Of a stretch of 40,713 bases of DNA, positions 14,334 to 23,856 are shown piece after piece. Positions within the stretch are counted from its first letter, which is position 1. Each line of letters begins with the position of its first letter. Where the stretch lies: assembly GCA_903921365.1 (NCBI GenBank), contig CAIXPS010000334.1:1-40713 (forward strand), given 5' to 3'. Both the position numbers and the translations under genes were made by a program. A model generated the notes under the pieces. The model saw only the letters and a program-made list of their open reading frames with translations, was not told the origin of the DNA and ran no database searches. Source of the stretch: an uncultured bacterium. Lineage in GTDB: Bacteria; Chloroflexota; Anaerolineae; J036; Brachytrichaceae.

Positions 14334-14609
14334 ATGAATGAACTGAGCGTCGGTGTGCGTGAACTGAAAATCCACTTGAGCAAGTATCTGCGTGAGGTCA
14401 AGCAGGGCAATACGATTGTCATCACTGATCACGGCAAACCCGTCGGACGGTTGAGCCCGGCAGTTACGAGTCTGGAAGAACGACTTGACGCCATGCGCGA
14501 AGCCGGAATCATCACATGGAGCGGTGAACAACCATCTCTAAAACCGCCAACAGCTCGTGTAGAGGGATCTATTACTGTTGCTGACCTGCTGATTGAGGAT
14601 AGGGAATGA
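14334..14609 (+). CDS. Phd/YefM-type antitoxin of VapC module
   Basis: A 91-residue antitoxin. SVGVRELKIHLSKYLREVKQGNTIVITDHGKPVGRL (seen as VGVRELKIHLSKYL and ITDHGKPVGRL) is the Phd/YefM DNA-binding part, commonly paired with VapC-type toxins. The C-terminal third ends in TVADLLIEDRE, a usual toxin-binding tail. Its stop overlaps the toxin start by 4 bases (14606-14609), the classic arrangement for balanced expression. Confidence 0.92.
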   Translation: MNELSVGVRELKIHLSKYLREVKQGNTIVITDHGKPVGRLSPAVTSLEERLDAMREAGIITWSGEQPSLKPPTARVEGSITVADLLIEDRE

Positions 14610-15043
14610 ATGTATATTTTGATTCCAGCGCTCTTGTCAAGAAATTCGTCATCGAGCCTGGATCGGAAGCTGTGCTTGAAATGATGGAACAGGCCGATAT
14701 CCTGGCAACCGGTCTGCTCAGCAGGGCGGAGGTATCCGCAGCACTGGCAAAGGCAGTCAGAATTCGCACATTGAGTCGTAATATGGCATCAGATGCCCTT
14801 GACGAGTTTCGAATGGATTGGCCCAACTACGTATGCATCACTGCCAACAATCCATTAATTTACCTTGCCGACCGGCTGGCATGGGATCACGGCTTGCGTG
14901 GCTATGATGCCGTCCACCTTGCAAGTGCGCTCACCTGGCAGAGTGCGCTGGGTAGTCTTGTGATCATGGCAACCTATGACAAACAACTTTGGCAGGCCGC
15001 GCGCACCGTTGCGCTTGGCGCATGGCCTGATCGCCTTAACTGA
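14606..15043 (+). CDS. vapC: VapC-type PIN-domain toxin
   Basis: A 145-residue PIN ribonuclease. The acidic active-site residues are visible in YFDSSALVK (Asp6), LLSRAEVSAAL (Glu about 42), GYDAVHLASAL (Asp about 100) and ATYDKQLW (Asp about 123). It would cleave tRNA or rRNA when not held by its antitoxin. Its end overlaps the end of the methyltransferase gene on the opposite strand by 8 bases. All catalytic residues are kept, in contrast to the broken PIN gene at 12953-13393. Confidence 0.92.
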   Translation: MNVYFDSSALVKKFVIEPGSEAVLEMMEQADILATGLLSRAEVSAALAKAVRIRTLSRNMASDALDEFRMDWPNYVCITANNPLIYLADRLAWDHGLRGYDAVHLASALTWQSALGSLVIMATYDKQLWQAARTVALGAWPDRLN

Positions 15044-16055
15044 CCTGGTTTTTCCGGCGCACCCGCAATATTACGATCTTCGTCGGGTGGTTAAACGGCG
15101 CAGGATCGACTGGCGGGGTCGCAGTCCGCGTATGGTCGTAACCCGTGAAATCGGGCGGAATTGGAATGATCTCCTCGATCGCCAGGTACCCATCTTTGCA
15201 CAGGTCATCAAGCGTGCGCATGTAGTCTGCGCCGCTGACGAATAGCGCGTTGTTGATCGTGATGAGATATCCGCCGTCGTTGATCAACGGGCGCACCTTG
15301 TTGATGACGCGTTCACTCTCGTTGACCATATCCACCCGGCCCTTGCTCGTCTCGCTGAAGAAGGGTGGATCGACAATCACGCAGTCGAAACGGGCTCCGG
15401 TGCGTTTCATGTGACCCAGCTGCGTGAAGAAGTCTCCGGATTGAAAATCGGCCGTGTTGATCGCAAAGCCATTGAGCGAGCAGGAGTCCTTTGCCAGGTT
15501 CAGGAACGCGCGGTTGCGGTCGATCTGCACCACCCGGCGCGCATGTCCAGCCATCGCCGCGACGCCAAGGCTGCCTGTATAGGCGAAGGTGTTCAGCACG
15601 GTCTTGTCCGCGAGATGATCGATGATCCAACGGCGCAGGTTGCGCGTGTCGGGGTAAAAACTGGCGTCCCGGTTCATGCGCAGATTGAGGGCATACCACA
15701 CGCCGTGTTCCCGAATGCGCCGGTCGAGCGATTCCCCCGCGCCTGGCGCGACAAGCACGCCACGCCGCGCGTCTTCATCGCTGGTATGGCGCGTTTTCAC
15801 GATCACCGCGCGCACCCACGGCAAGCGCTGGCGCAGATACTCCTGCGTTGTGGTGAGGGTGTCTCTCACTTCAGCGGGCCGGTCGCCGTAGTTTTGCAGC
15901 ACCAGCGTGCGCCCATACAGATCGACCACCAGCCTGGGTTCGCCTTCATAAAACCCGTTGAACAGGCGCGCGGCGCCGTCATACGGGTCGACGAGCAGGT
16001 CAGCCCGCGCCGCCAGCGCGCTTTCAAGCAGTGGAATGATCGTGTGTTGTGACAT
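15036..16055 (-). CDS. Class I SAM-dependent methyltransferase, RlmI/COG1092-like
   Basis: A 339-residue methyltransferase. A PUA-like and beta-rich N-terminal part is followed by a Rossmann fold with FAYTGSLGVAAMAGHA (SAM site, about residue 155) and VDPPFFSETSKG (about residue 225). Relatives such as RlmI modify 23S rRNA at C5 of cytosine. The cysteine motif of RlmI (SCSG) is replaced here by TINNALF, so a C5-cytosine mechanism is doubtful and another base may be the target. The ATG overlaps the stop of the alcohol dehydrogenase gene (TGATG), indicating coupling. A TTG at 16058 is a less likely start. Confidence 0.85.
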   Translation of the reverse strand: MSQHTIIPLLESALAARADLLVDPYDGAARLFNGFYEGEPRLVVDLYGRTLVLQNYGDRPAEVRDTLTTTQEYLRQRLPWVRAVIVKTRHTSDEDARRGVLVAPGAGESLDRRIREHGVWYALNLRMNRDASFYPDTRNLRRWIIDHLADKTVLNTFAYTGSLGVAAMAGHARRVVQIDRNRAFLNLAKDSCSLNGFAINTADFQSGDFFTQLGHMKRTGARFDCVIVDPPFFSETSKGRVDMVNESERVINKVRPLINDGGYLITINNALFVSGADYMRTLDDLCKDGYLAIEEIIPIPPDFTGYDHTRTATPPVDPAPFNHPTKIVILRVRRKNQVS

Positions 16056-17185
16056 CAACTGTATATTACGACCTGGCGCAGCACTTCGCCCCGATCCAGC
16101 GCATCGAAAGCAGGGTTGATATCCTCAAGCGAGATGGTGCGCGAGAGCAATCGATCCACCGGCAGCAACCCGGCCTGATACATGGCGATGTAGCGCGGCA
16201 CATCGCGAATCGGAACCGCCGACCCCATGTACGAACCTTTTAATGTGCGTTCCTCGGTCACCAGCGTCACCGCGTGCAAGGTCACATTGCGGCTCGGGTG
16301 CGGCAAACCGATCGTCACCGTAGTGCCGCCGCGCCGCGTCGCACTAAACGCCTGCGCCAGCACCTTCTCGTTGCCAACGCCTTCAAATGCGAACTGGACG
16401 CCGCCGCGCGTCAGGTCGCGCACTGCCTGAACAGGGTCGATCTGGCTGCCGTTCACCAGGTGGGTTGCGCCGAACTGGCGCGCCAATTCGAGCTTCGAGT
16501 CGAGCAGATCAACGGCGATGATTGGCCATGCGCCTGCCGCGCGCGCGCCCATCACGGCGCTCATGCCGACGCCGCCCAGCCCGAACACTGCGACGCTCTG
16601 GCCGGGCGCGACGCGCGCCGTATTTACCACCGCGCCGACGCCCGTCATCACGGCACAACCAAACAGCGCCGCGATCTCCAGCGGCAGGTCGTCTTCGATC
16701 CGGATCAGCGACTCTTGCGCGGCGACGGTGAATTGCGCATACGACGACACGCCGAGGTGGTGGTTGATCACGCTCCCATCGGCGCGGTGAAAATGCCGCG
16801 CGCCCGAGAGCAGCGTTCCGCCGACGTTCGCCTGCGCGCCTGGCTCGCACAGCGCCGGTCGTCCTTCGGCGCAGGGCAGACAATGCCCGCACATCGGGAC
16901 GAATGAGAACACGACATGATCGTCGCGCTTCAGGTCGGTAACGCCTGCGCCAACCTCACGCACAATCCCGCTAGCCTCGTGGCCGATGATCATTGGCATC
17001 GGGCGTGGGCGCGAGCCGTTAATCACCGACAGGTCTGAGTGGCACAGCCCCGCGGCGACAATCTCGACCAGCACTTCGCCAGGGCCGGGCCCTTCCAGAT
17101 CGACTTGCTCAATTGCCAGCGGTTGTGATGTTGCATAGGGAGCTGGTTGCCCCATCGCGGAGAGAACAGCAGCCTTGGTGTTCAT
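16055..17185 (-). CDS. Zinc-dependent alcohol dehydrogenase (class III-like MDR family)
   Basis: A 376-residue medium-chain dehydrogenase. The catalytic zinc ligands are in AAGLCHSDL and GHEASGIV, and the structural zinc site has four cysteines in CGHCLPCAEGRPALC. The NAD site VFGLGGVGMSAVMGA is near residue 200. The closest known types are S-hydroxymethylglutathione- or mycothiol-dependent formaldehyde dehydrogenases and aryl-alcohol dehydrogenases; the substrate cannot be settled from sequence. The start overlaps the RNase Z stop by 4 bases (17182-17185), and the stop overlaps the methyltransferase start. Confidence 0.92.
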   Translation of the reverse strand: MNTKAAVLSAMGQPAPYATSQPLAIEQVDLEGPGPGEVLVEIVAAGLCHSDLSVINGSRPRPMPMIIGHEASGIVREVGAGVTDLKRDDHVVFSFVPMCGHCLPCAEGRPALCEPGAQANVGGTLLSGARHFHRADGSVINHHLGVSSYAQFTVAAQESLIRIEDDLPLEIAALFGCAVMTGVGAVVNTARVAPGQSVAVFGLGGVGMSAVMGARAAGAWPIIAVDLLDSKLELARQFGATHLVNGSQIDPVQAVRDLTRGGVQFAFEGVGNEKVLAQAFSATRRGGTTVTIGLPHPSRNVTLHAVTLVTEERTLKGSYMGSAVPIRDVPRYIAMYQAGLLPVDRLLSRTISLEDINPAFDALDRGEVLRQVVIYS

Positions 17186-18120
17186 TCAGACACTACTCCT
17201 ATATCAGTCCTGTTCACCTTAAAGGTGTCGAAGTCGCGCGCAATCATGGTATTCGGGAAAATAGCGCGCGCCTCCGCCTCGAGATCCTTCTCGCGATGCC
17301 TTCCCGATATATGCGTGAGGATAAGCTGGCGCACCTCCGCCTCATGCGCCAGCCGCGCAGCCATGCCGGCGGTGAGGTGCGCGTTCTGGCGCGCCATGTC
17401 TGCTTCTGCGTCGCCATAGGTTGCCTCGGTCACCAGCACATCCGCCTCGCGCACGATCTTGACAATGCTGTCCGTTTCGCCGATGTCGCCGGTGATCGCC
17501 AGTTTCGTGCCGTGCTGCAACTCGCCAAGCACCTGCTCCGGCGCGATTACCCGGCCATCGGCCAGCGTGATCGACTGACCACTCACCAGCGCCTTGCGCT
17601 CAGGCCCATTGGGCACGCCGAGTTCAGTCGCCTTGTCGTTTAGAAATGGCCGGCGCGAGTGCTCCTGAAACAGATACCCGTAGCAATCCGGCCCGCGGTG
17701 CTGTACTGGAAAGGCGACAACATCGAAGTCATCACCACTGATGATGATACCCGGCTTGACATCAACGAACTCGATGCGCATGGGCGGGCGCGCGCCCCGG
17801 AAGACGATCCCGAATAGCAGGTCATCAATGCGATCGAGCGTGCTCTTGCCGCCATAAATGCTCACCTGATCCAGCGTCTCCCACTGGCTCAGCGTCGACA
17901 GAATACCGCCAAGGCCAAGGATGTGATCGAGATGCGCATGGGTAATGAGGATATGTTCCAAACGGCGAAACCCCAGCCCGCTGGTCATCAACTGGCGTTG
18001 CGTGCCCTCGCCGCAATCGATCATGAAGCGATACTCGTCGTGGGTCACGATGAGCGATGTCAGCCCGCGCTTGGGCAGCGGGGCCGACGCGGCAGTTCCA
18101 AGAAATGTAAGTTCGAACAT
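17182..18120 (-). CDS. rnz: Ribonuclease Z
   Basis: A 312-residue metallo-beta-lactamase-fold nuclease that removes 3' trailers from tRNA precursors. The zinc motif HAHLDH is at residues 61-66, FLGTAASAPLPKRG is the usual start, and LILTHISGRH is the later histidine motif. TEATYGD and HLTAGMAA also match the family. It sits 26 bases after the dTDP-glucose dehydratase gene and overlaps the alcohol dehydrogenase gene, so the four minus-strand genes probably form one operon. Confidence 0.95.
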   Translation of the reverse strand: MFELTFLGTAASAPLPKRGLTSLIVTHDEYRFMIDCGEGTQRQLMTSGLGFRRLEHILITHAHLDHILGLGGILSTLSQWETLDQVSIYGGKSTLDRIDDLLFGIVFRGARPPMRIEFVDVKPGIIISGDDFDVVAFPVQHRGPDCYGYLFQEHSRRPFLNDKATELGVPNGPERKALVSGQSITLADGRVIAPEQVLGELQHGTKLAITGDIGETDSIVKIVREADVLVTEATYGDAEADMARQNAHLTAGMAARLAHEAEVRQLILTHISGRHREKDLEAEARAIFPNTMIARDFDTFKVNRTDIGVVSE

Positions 18121-18146
18121 GTTTTGACAAGGGCTGAGGAGTGAAA

Positions 18147-19187
18147 TTAGAGACTGGAGACTGGAGACTGTATCTCCCTTCCGGCATATTGTTTTTTATA
18201 GTATTCGAGATATTCGCCTGTTTTCAACTTGCGCCACCACCAGTCATTATCGGCGTACCAGCGCACAGTTTGCTCAATGGCTTGCGCGAAATTGTGTCGA
18301 TTGGTCCAGCCAAGCGCGCGCACCTTTGTGGTGTCGATCGCGTAACGGCGGTCATGGCCCGGCCGGTCCGTGATCGGTTGGATCAGGCTGTAAGGCTTGT
18401 CCAGCAAATCCAGCACGGCATGCGCCATGTCGATGTTGGCGGTTTCCGCGCCGCTGCCCACGTTGTACACCTCGCCCAGCTGTCCTTTCTCCACCACGAT
18501 GTCGATTCCTTCGCAGTGATCAAGCACATACTGATAGTCGCGTTGCTGCCGGCCGTCGCCGTACAGCGGCAAAGGAATGTTATCGATGGCGTTGGTCACA
18601 AACAGCGGCACGGCTTTCTCCGGATACTGATATGGGCCAATGTTGTTGCTGCCGCGCGTGATGGTCACGGGCACGCCAAACGATGTGAAGTAGGCCATGC
18701 ACATCAGGTCGCCGCCGGCTTTGCTGGCTGAGTACGGGCTGCGTGTGTGCAGCTTGTCTTCTTCAGTGCTGCGGCCTGTGAGCACCTGCCCATACACCTC
18801 GTCTGTGCTGACTTGATGGTAGCGTTCCAACCCGAACTGGCGCGCGACTTCGAGCAGCACATAGCTGCCGTAGACATCGGTCATGATGAATGACCCCGGC
18901 TCCATCAGCGAGCGATCGACGTGTGTATCGGCGGCGAAGTTGATGATCGTCGTGACATCGTGTGCGCGCACCGCGCCGGCAACGGCCTCGTGGTCGCCAA
19001 TATCGCCGCGCACAAAGATGTAGCGGTCTTTGTAAGCCTCGGCCACATCCTTCAGGTTGTCGAGGTTGCCGGCATAGGTGAGCTTATCGTATACCACCAC
19101 TCGCCAGTCATCGTGCGTCTGCAACGCATAACGGACGTAATTAGATCCGATGAAACCCGCCCCGCCGGTTATGAGTACTGTCTTCAT
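18147..19187 (-). CDS. rfbB: dTDP-glucose 4,6-dehydratase
   Basis: A 346-residue extended short-chain dehydrogenase that converts dTDP-glucose to dTDP-4-keto-6-deoxyglucose, on the route to rhamnose and other deoxysugars of the envelope. The NAD motif TGGAGFIG is at residues 7-14, STDEVYG at 127-133, and the Tyr-Lys pair at 152 and 156 in YSASK. ATG 19187 is chosen because the family start MKTVLITGG is there; the longer frame has no support. TACAAT lies 8 bases before the ATG and no ribosome site is seen, so it may be leaderless. The last codons (IQSPVSSL) come from a short tandem repeat. Confidence 0.94.
   Translation of the reverse strand: MKTVLITGGAGFIGSNYVRYALQTHDDWRVVVYDKLTYAGNLDNLKDVAEAYKDRYIFVRGDIGDHEAVAGAVRAHDVTTIINFAADTHVDRSLMEPGSFIMTDVYGSYVLLEVARQFGLERYHQVSTDEVYGQVLTGRSTEEDKLHTRSPYSASKAGGDLMCMAYFTSFGVPVTITRGSNNIGPYQYPEKAVPLFVTNAIDNIPLPLYGDGRQQRDYQYVLDHCEGIDIVVEKGQLGEVYNVGSGAETANIDMAHAVLDLLDKPYSLIQPITDRPGHDRRYAIDTTKVRALGWTNRHNFAQAIEQTVRWYADNDWWWRKLKTGEYLEYYKKQYAGREIQSPVSSL
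18150..18170. repeat. Tandem repeat GAGACTG x3 inside rfbB 3' end
   Basis: Three exact copies of GAGACTG end the rfbB coding sequence and supply its last codons. A related 7-base array lies inside galT at 21112-21138. Confidence 0.8.
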
Positions 19188-19341
19188 AATGGCGGATTGT
19201 ATCAACGAACACGGGCGCAAAATCCACTGTCGACATTCGCATGATATACGATTGATATAGGATTGGGGTTTGGTTGTTGCGAATTTGAGAATGAGTGCGA
19301 ACGAGTGCAAACGGGACAGAGGGAGAATAGAGAGGAACACT

Positions 19342-20670
19342 ATGGGGCAATGGATCACACCTGAAGATGGCATGCTCATCGACTCAGACACGACGCTGGC
19401 GCCGGGCGTCTATTACCTGCCAAATGGCATCACGATCAACGCCGATCACATCACACTGGACGGCAACGGGGCGCTGCTGATCGGGAAGAAGTATCAGGGT
19501 CACGGCGTCAACATCAACCAGAAAACCGGTGTTACCGTGAAAAACCTGCAAGTGGAGCGCTTCTATCACGGCATCTGGGTCAACGCCAGCGCCAATGTGC
19601 GCATTCTCAACAACCGTGTCACGGCAACCCACGAGATTGCCGGCCCGGATGTCTTCCTCGATGTATGGCTGGATCGCAGTGCGGCCTATGGCGGCGGGAT
19701 ATTCCTAAGCGGTGTGATCGATAGCTTCGTGCTGGACAACGACGTCCAGCACCAGCAGAACGGCGTGCTGCTCTACGGATGCAACAACATCGAGGCTGCG
19801 CGCAACAACGCGTCATACAACAGCGGTTACGGCATCCTGCTATACGAGTCATCGTCAAACAAAATTGACGCCAACATCGCAGACTTCTGCTGTCGCATCT
19901 ACCACTACAACGCTGACGGTGAGAAGTATCACAACGGCGCCGATGCGGCGGCGCTGGTGATCATGTGCAGTTCCTCCGGAAACACGATCACGCGCAACCG
20001 GTTGCGCAGCAGCGGCGATGGCGTGTTCCTCGGCGGGTTTCACAAGGACAATGTGAAAGTGCCGTGCAACGACAACGTTTTCGAGCACAACGACGGCAGC
20101 AACAGCCCGAATATCGCGTTTGAGGCGACGTTCTCGCAACGCAACATCTTCCGCGACAACAGGGCGGATAACTGTAACTACGGCTTCTGGCTCGGTTACT
20201 CCAGCCAGACGACGGTGACCGGTAATTCGATCTGCAACAACCGCACTGCCGGCGTGGCGATTGAGCAGGGCTACGGCAACACCATCAGCGCGAACCAGTT
20301 CGAGCGCAATCGCGAGGGTGTGCAATTGTGGGCGAGTGCGCAACCGGCCTTCACCGAATACTTTCCGGAGAACAGCGAGAGTTACGATACCGCGATTACA
20401 GACAACACATTTACGCGCCACGACGCCGCCGTCCACATCTGGAGCGAGAAAAACCGCTCTGGAACGCCCGCGCGACGGTGCCACCACTTCACGGTGACAA
20501 ACAACGCCATCAATGACAACCGGGTGGGCATTGAACTGGAGCGCGTGCGCGCCAGCGTCGTGCAAGGCAACCGCATCTACAACAATCCTGAAGCGGGCAT
20601 CAAGATGGTTGGCTGTCAGGATGTGAGTGTGGGCGCAAACGAGATGGAGAAGTCAGCTACGCAAACCTGA
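19342..20670 (+). CDS. Right-handed parallel beta-helix protein (NosD/pectate-lyase-like fold)
   Basis: A 442-residue protein made almost wholly of Asn-rich coils such as [46 protein letters not shown] (seen in parts), NTITRNRL and [13 protein letters not shown]. These are typical of PbH1/NosD-type right-handed beta-helices. Such folds are found in polysaccharide lyases, epimerases and periplasmic NosD. No signal peptide is seen. ATG 19342 has GAGAGG just upstream; the longer GTG frame is not supported. It lies beside sugar genes (rfbB, galT), so a role with carbohydrates is plausible but unproven. The 3' end overlaps galT by 14 bases. Confidence 0.82.
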   Translation: MGQWITPEDGMLIDSDTTLAPGVYYLPNGITINADHITLDGNGALLIGKKYQGHGVNINQKTGVTVKNLQVERFYHGIWVNASANVRILNNRVTATHEIAGPDVFLDVWLDRSAAYGGGIFLSGVIDSFVLDNDVQHQQNGVLLYGCNNIEAARNNASYNSGYGILLYESSSNKIDANIADFCCRIYHYNADGEKYHNGADAAALVIMCSSSGNTITRNRLRSSGDGVFLGGFHKDNVKVPCNDNVFEHNDGSNSPNIAFEATFSQRNIFRDNRADNCNYGFWLGYSSQTTVTGNSICNNRTAGVAIEQGYGNTISANQFERNREGVQLWASAQPAFTEYFPENSESYDTAITDNTFTRHDAAVHIWSEKNRSGTPARRCHHFTVTNNAINDNRVGIELERVRASVVQGNRIYNNPEAGIKMVGCQDVSVGANEMEKSATQT

Positions 20671-21727
20671 TTTCGCTCAACCCGCGCAGCCGTTCGGCGG
20701 CCTGCTCGGCAGTCAGGTCGCGTTGCGGCTGTCCCAGCATTTCGTAGCCGACCATAAACTTCTTCACCGTCGCCGAACGGAGCAACGGCGGGTAGAAATG
20801 CAGATGCATCTGCCACTCGTCGTGCGGCTGTCCGTCATACGGCGCCTGGTGCACGCCCATCGAGTAGGGGAACGATACCTCAAACATGTTATCGTAACGC
20901 GTCGAGATGCGCTTGAGCGCATCGGACAAGCCATCACGTTCGGCGTTCGTCATGTCAATGATGCGCCGGATGTGGTTCTTCGGCAGCACCATCACCTCGA
21001 ACGGCCAGACCGCCCAGAACGGGACGAGGCAGACGAAGTGCTCATTTTCAAACACAATCCGTTCGCCCTCGCGTTGTTCGATGGCGAGGTAGTCGATCAA
21101 CAGAGGGGCGGGATTGGAGATTGGGGATTGGGGATCGGTGAGATAAGCTAGTTGGTGCGCTTGCTCTTTGGCGGGTTCGGTCGGGATGTGCTCGTTTGCC
21201 CATAGTTGACCATGCGGGTGGGGGTTGCTCGAACCCATCACTTCGCCGCGATTCTCAAACACCTGTATATAGGTGATGTCGTCGCGCGCGCCCAGCTCTT
21301 CACATTGCGCCGCCCATGTGTCAACCACGCTGCGTATCTCGGCCAGTGTCAATTGCGCCAACGTCAGGTCATGGCGTGGCGAAAAACAGATCACGCGGCA
21401 CACGCCGGACTCCGACGAAGAGCGCAGTAGATTCTTGGCATCGGTGTCCGCCTCGGCAGCATCATCCGCTGTCTTGCTGAGCAAAGCCGGGAAGTCGTTG
21501 TCAAACACGTACAAGCCGGTGTAAGCAGGGTTGACAACGCCGTTGACGCGTGTATTGCCCGGGCACAGGTAACACCTGGGGTCATAAGGCGGTCGATCAG
21601 CCTGCGGGATTTTCTCAATCGCGCCAAGCCACGGGCGAGTTGCGCGGTGCGGAGAAACGAGAAGCCACTCGCCTGTGAGCGGGTTATAACGGCGGTGCGG
21701 GACATTCGCTTGTGTTTTGGTGATCAT
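20657..21727 (-). CDS. galT: Galactose-1-phosphate uridylyltransferase
   Basis: A 356-residue HIT-superfamily enzyme that exchanges UMP between UDP-glucose and galactose-1-phosphate (Leloir pathway). The nucleophile region is [11 protein letters not shown] (His170 and His172). CYLCPGN near residue 52 gives two zinc cysteines. The later GVHQAPYDG and [10 protein letters not shown] are also family motifs. Residues about 196-207 contain DPQSPISNP, translated from a GATTGGG-type repeat that has expanded in frame in a surface loop. It follows the LCP gene on the same strand after 57 bases. Confidence 0.94.
   Translation of the reverse strand: MITKTQANVPHRRYNPLTGEWLLVSPHRATRPWLGAIEKIPQADRPPYDPRCYLCPGNTRVNGVVNPAYTGLYVFDNDFPALLSKTADDAAEADTDAKNLLRSSSESGVCRVICFSPRHDLTLAQLTLAEIRSVVDTWAAQCEELGARDDITYIQVFENRGEVMGSSNPHPHGQLWANEHIPTEPAKEQAHQLAYLTDPQSPISNPAPLLIDYLAIEQREGERIVFENEHFVCLVPFWAVWPFEVMVLPKNHIRRIIDMTNAERDGLSDALKRISTRYDNMFEVSFPYSMGVHQAPYDGQPHDEWQMHLHFYPPLLRSATVKKFMVGYEMLGQPQRDLTAEQAAERLRGLSEIRFA
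21112..21138. repeat. Degenerate GATTGGR tandem repeat inside galT
   Basis: Four consecutive units (GATTGGA, GATTGGG, GATTGGG, GATCGG) are read in galT as part of a loop. They resemble the GAGACTG array that ends rfbB. Confidence 0.75.
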
Positions 21728-21784
21728 GAAGGCCGATCCTGTTGCGTTTCGCTCAGGCGAAGCGCGCGATACGCATGAACTATT

Positions 21785-23086
21785 CTACTTGTTGCTGTAA
21801 TCGTCGCCCAGAATCACAAGCGCGTCAACCGGGTTGTTCGCATCCAGCGATGTGCTGACCGACGCCATCGACACCCCCAATGCGCCCGCGAGTTGCTGCA
21901 TGAGCTGCGCGTTGCCCCGATAATCGATGATCACCGTATGGGCATACAGACCCTGCGCATCGCTGACTGAGACAACCTTATAGCCCTTGCTTTGCAAGCG
22001 GGTCTGCACAGACGCGGCAAGCCCTTTGATGCTTGTGCCGTTTTGTATGGTGATGCGCCCCGGCTCAGGCGTCTTATCGGCGTTCAGTTGCGGCGGCGGG
22101 GTATACAGTTGCGCGCGCAGTTCCTTTATCCGGCTCTGCACCGGGATCAGCACGTCAGCTCCCTGCGGAGTCACATAGTTTTGTGTCGATGTCTCATCAA
22201 TCACCACCCTGGTGATTCTGTCCGTGGACAAATCCTTTGCAAAGAACAGCAGTTGCAATATCTCGGTCAAACTGAGATCGGTGCTGATTGAGCGCTGCAG
22301 GGAGTCCCATATCTGCCCCATGTTTGGCAGCAGGCGCGTGATCGCATCCGTGCTGAACACGCGGTCACGCAACGCCATAATGATCTGTTGCTGGCGGCGC
22401 ATGCGGAAGAAGTCGCTTGCGCCATGGCGTGTGCGCGCATACTTCAGCGCCGTCGCCCCATCCATGTGGTGCATCCCGGCGCTGATGACAAATGGATCGT
22501 AGCCATAGTTCATGTCGGGGTATAAAGGGTCGTTGATGTCCTCGTCGACTTTAACGTCGATGCCGCCCACACGATCGACGAGCGTCACCAGAACATTGAA
22601 GTTTACGCGCGCGTAGTGCTGGATCGGAATGCCGAAGTTGGCGCTTACCGTCTTCATCGCCAACGCCGGTCCGCCAAACACATGCGCGGTATTAATGCGA
22701 TCCTGACCCCGGCCCGGAATGGTCACATACAGATCGCGCGGGATGCTCAGCATGCCGGCACTGCGCGTTGCGGGGTCGAGCGTCAGCACAATCATCGTAT
22801 CCGTGCGCGTGACATCAGGATTGTCGTCGGGTCGCTGGTCGATCCCCAGCAGCAGGACGTTCAACCGCTCGGTTCCCTGCCATGGCTGTATCTGCGCTGG
22901 CGCAGGGCTTGTGCCGGCGATGTTGTTTGAGCCAGAGGCGTTTCGAGCAGACAGAGTGCGCAAGACACTGAATGCCATGAACCCGACCGCCGGAAACACC
23001 ACCAGCGCGGCGACGATGGCAATTACCACAATGGGGCTCACCCCTGGGCGGCGCGCCTGTTTGTCATCAGGTTGCGGTGTTTTCAT
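21785..23086 (-). CDS. LytR-CpsA-Psr (LCP) family protein with LytR_C domain
   Basis: A 433-residue membrane-anchored protein with one transmembrane helix (about residues 17-40). An LCP domain covers about 75-250 (LLLGIDQRPDD, RTDTMIVLTLDP, SIPRDLYVTIPG, DRINTAHVFGG and YARTRHGASDFFRMRRQQQ). A LytR_C domain covers about 325-430. LCP enzymes transfer lipid-linked glycopolymers to cell-wall or surface acceptors outside the membrane. The TAA of the SCO1664-like gene directly adjoins its ATG. The position beside galT and a deoxysugar gene suits surface polysaccharide attachment. Confidence 0.93.
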   Translation of the reverse strand: MKTPQPDDKQARRPGVSPIVVIAIVAALVVFPAVGFMAFSVLRTLSARNASGSNNIAGTSPAPAQIQPWQGTERLNVLLLGIDQRPDDNPDVTRTDTMIVLTLDPATRSAGMLSIPRDLYVTIPGRGQDRINTAHVFGGPALAMKTVSANFGIPIQHYARVNFNVLVTLVDRVGGIDVKVDEDINDPLYPDMNYGYDPFVISAGMHHMDGATALKYARTRHGASDFFRMRRQQQIIMALRDRVFSTDAITRLLPNMGQIWDSLQRSISTDLSLTEILQLLFFAKDLSTDRITRVVIDETSTQNYVTPQGADVLIPVQSRIKELRAQLYTPPPQLNADKTPEPGRITIQNGTSIKGLAASVQTRLQSKGYKVVSVSDAQGLYAHTVIIDYRGNAQLMQQLAGALGVSMASVSTSLDANNPVDALVILGDDYSNK

Positions 23087-23851
23087 TTATACAGGCGGCC
23101 ACGGCATGCTGCGTTGTGTTCGGTTGGGGCCGGGATAAACCTTCAGATCGAGCAGCGCATAGATGCGGCGCTTGAGCGCAGCGACTTCGTTCTCTTCCAG
23201 CAGTTCTCGCAACACTCTGCCAAACGGCTGTTTCGACCCGATGCTTTCACTCAAGCGACGCAGATCTGCCAGTAACTCGGGCGGTATCGGCTGGCCGGCA
23301 AAGTCCCAGATCACCGTGCGGAGCTTGTAATCCGTATTGAACGTAATGCCGTGGTCGATGGCCCACACGTGCCCGTTCATGTCAAGCAGACAATGACCGC
23401 TCTTGCGGTCCGCATTATTGGTGATCAGGTCAAACAGCGCCAGGCGCATCAACGGTTCGCAATACGCCGGGTCATCGCGAAAGGTAAAGAAGTGTTGATC
23501 GGCGTCATTCTCGATATAGAGCTGCACCGAGCCGATGCCGTGCGGGCCGGAGCGCAACACCGTCAACGGGATCAAATCCCAGCCGAGCGTCAGGTTGACC
23601 TGGTATGCGGCAAATTCACGCAGACACAACGTCCCCTCTGGAAAATCCCACAGCGGCGCTTCGCCACGGCGCGGTTTGTACACAGCCTTTATCTCAGCAA
23701 TATCGGCATTTGGACCGGAACCGCCAATCTCCCCAATGATATTGACGAGAAAGGTATAGTTCGAGCTCCAGGGCAGCAGCCCCTCAGCCTCCATGACGCC
23801 TGTTGTCAGCAGATCGAGCGTTTGTTGGGTGGTTAATGAAATCTCAGCCAT
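23087..23851 (-). CDS. SCO1664 family protein (PI3/4-kinase-like fold)
   Basis: A 254-residue protein of the SCO1664 family, known mostly from Actinobacteria, distantly related to PI3/4 kinases and HipA-type kinases. The probable ATP lysine is in AVYKPRRGE, the catalytic loop in ITNNADRKSGH and the metal aspartate in WAIDHGITFN. All three are intact, so it is probably an active kinase-like enzyme of unknown substrate. It lies between DUF3090 and the LCP gene. In Actinobacteria the same pair sits near mshC, a cysteinyl-tRNA synthetase paralogue, and here cysS is two genes away. The start is the second Met (23851). Confidence 0.85.
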   Translation of the reverse strand: MAEISLTTQQTLDLLTTGVMEAEGLLPWSSNYTFLVNIIGEIGGSGPNADIAEIKAVYKPRRGEAPLWDFPEGTLCLREFAAYQVNLTLGWDLIPLTVLRSGPHGIGSVQLYIENDADQHFFTFRDDPAYCEPLMRLALFDLITNNADRKSGHCLLDMNGHVWAIDHGITFNTDYKLRTVIWDFAGQPIPPELLADLRRLSESIGSKQPFGRVLRELLEENEVAALKRRIYALLDLKVYPGPNRTQRSMPWPPV

Positions 23852-23856
23852 CACAC

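Noticed and set aside
19258-19341. Promoter for the beta-helix gene
   Set aside because: The region is AT-rich with GGATTGGGG-like repeats but has no convincing -35/-10 pair.
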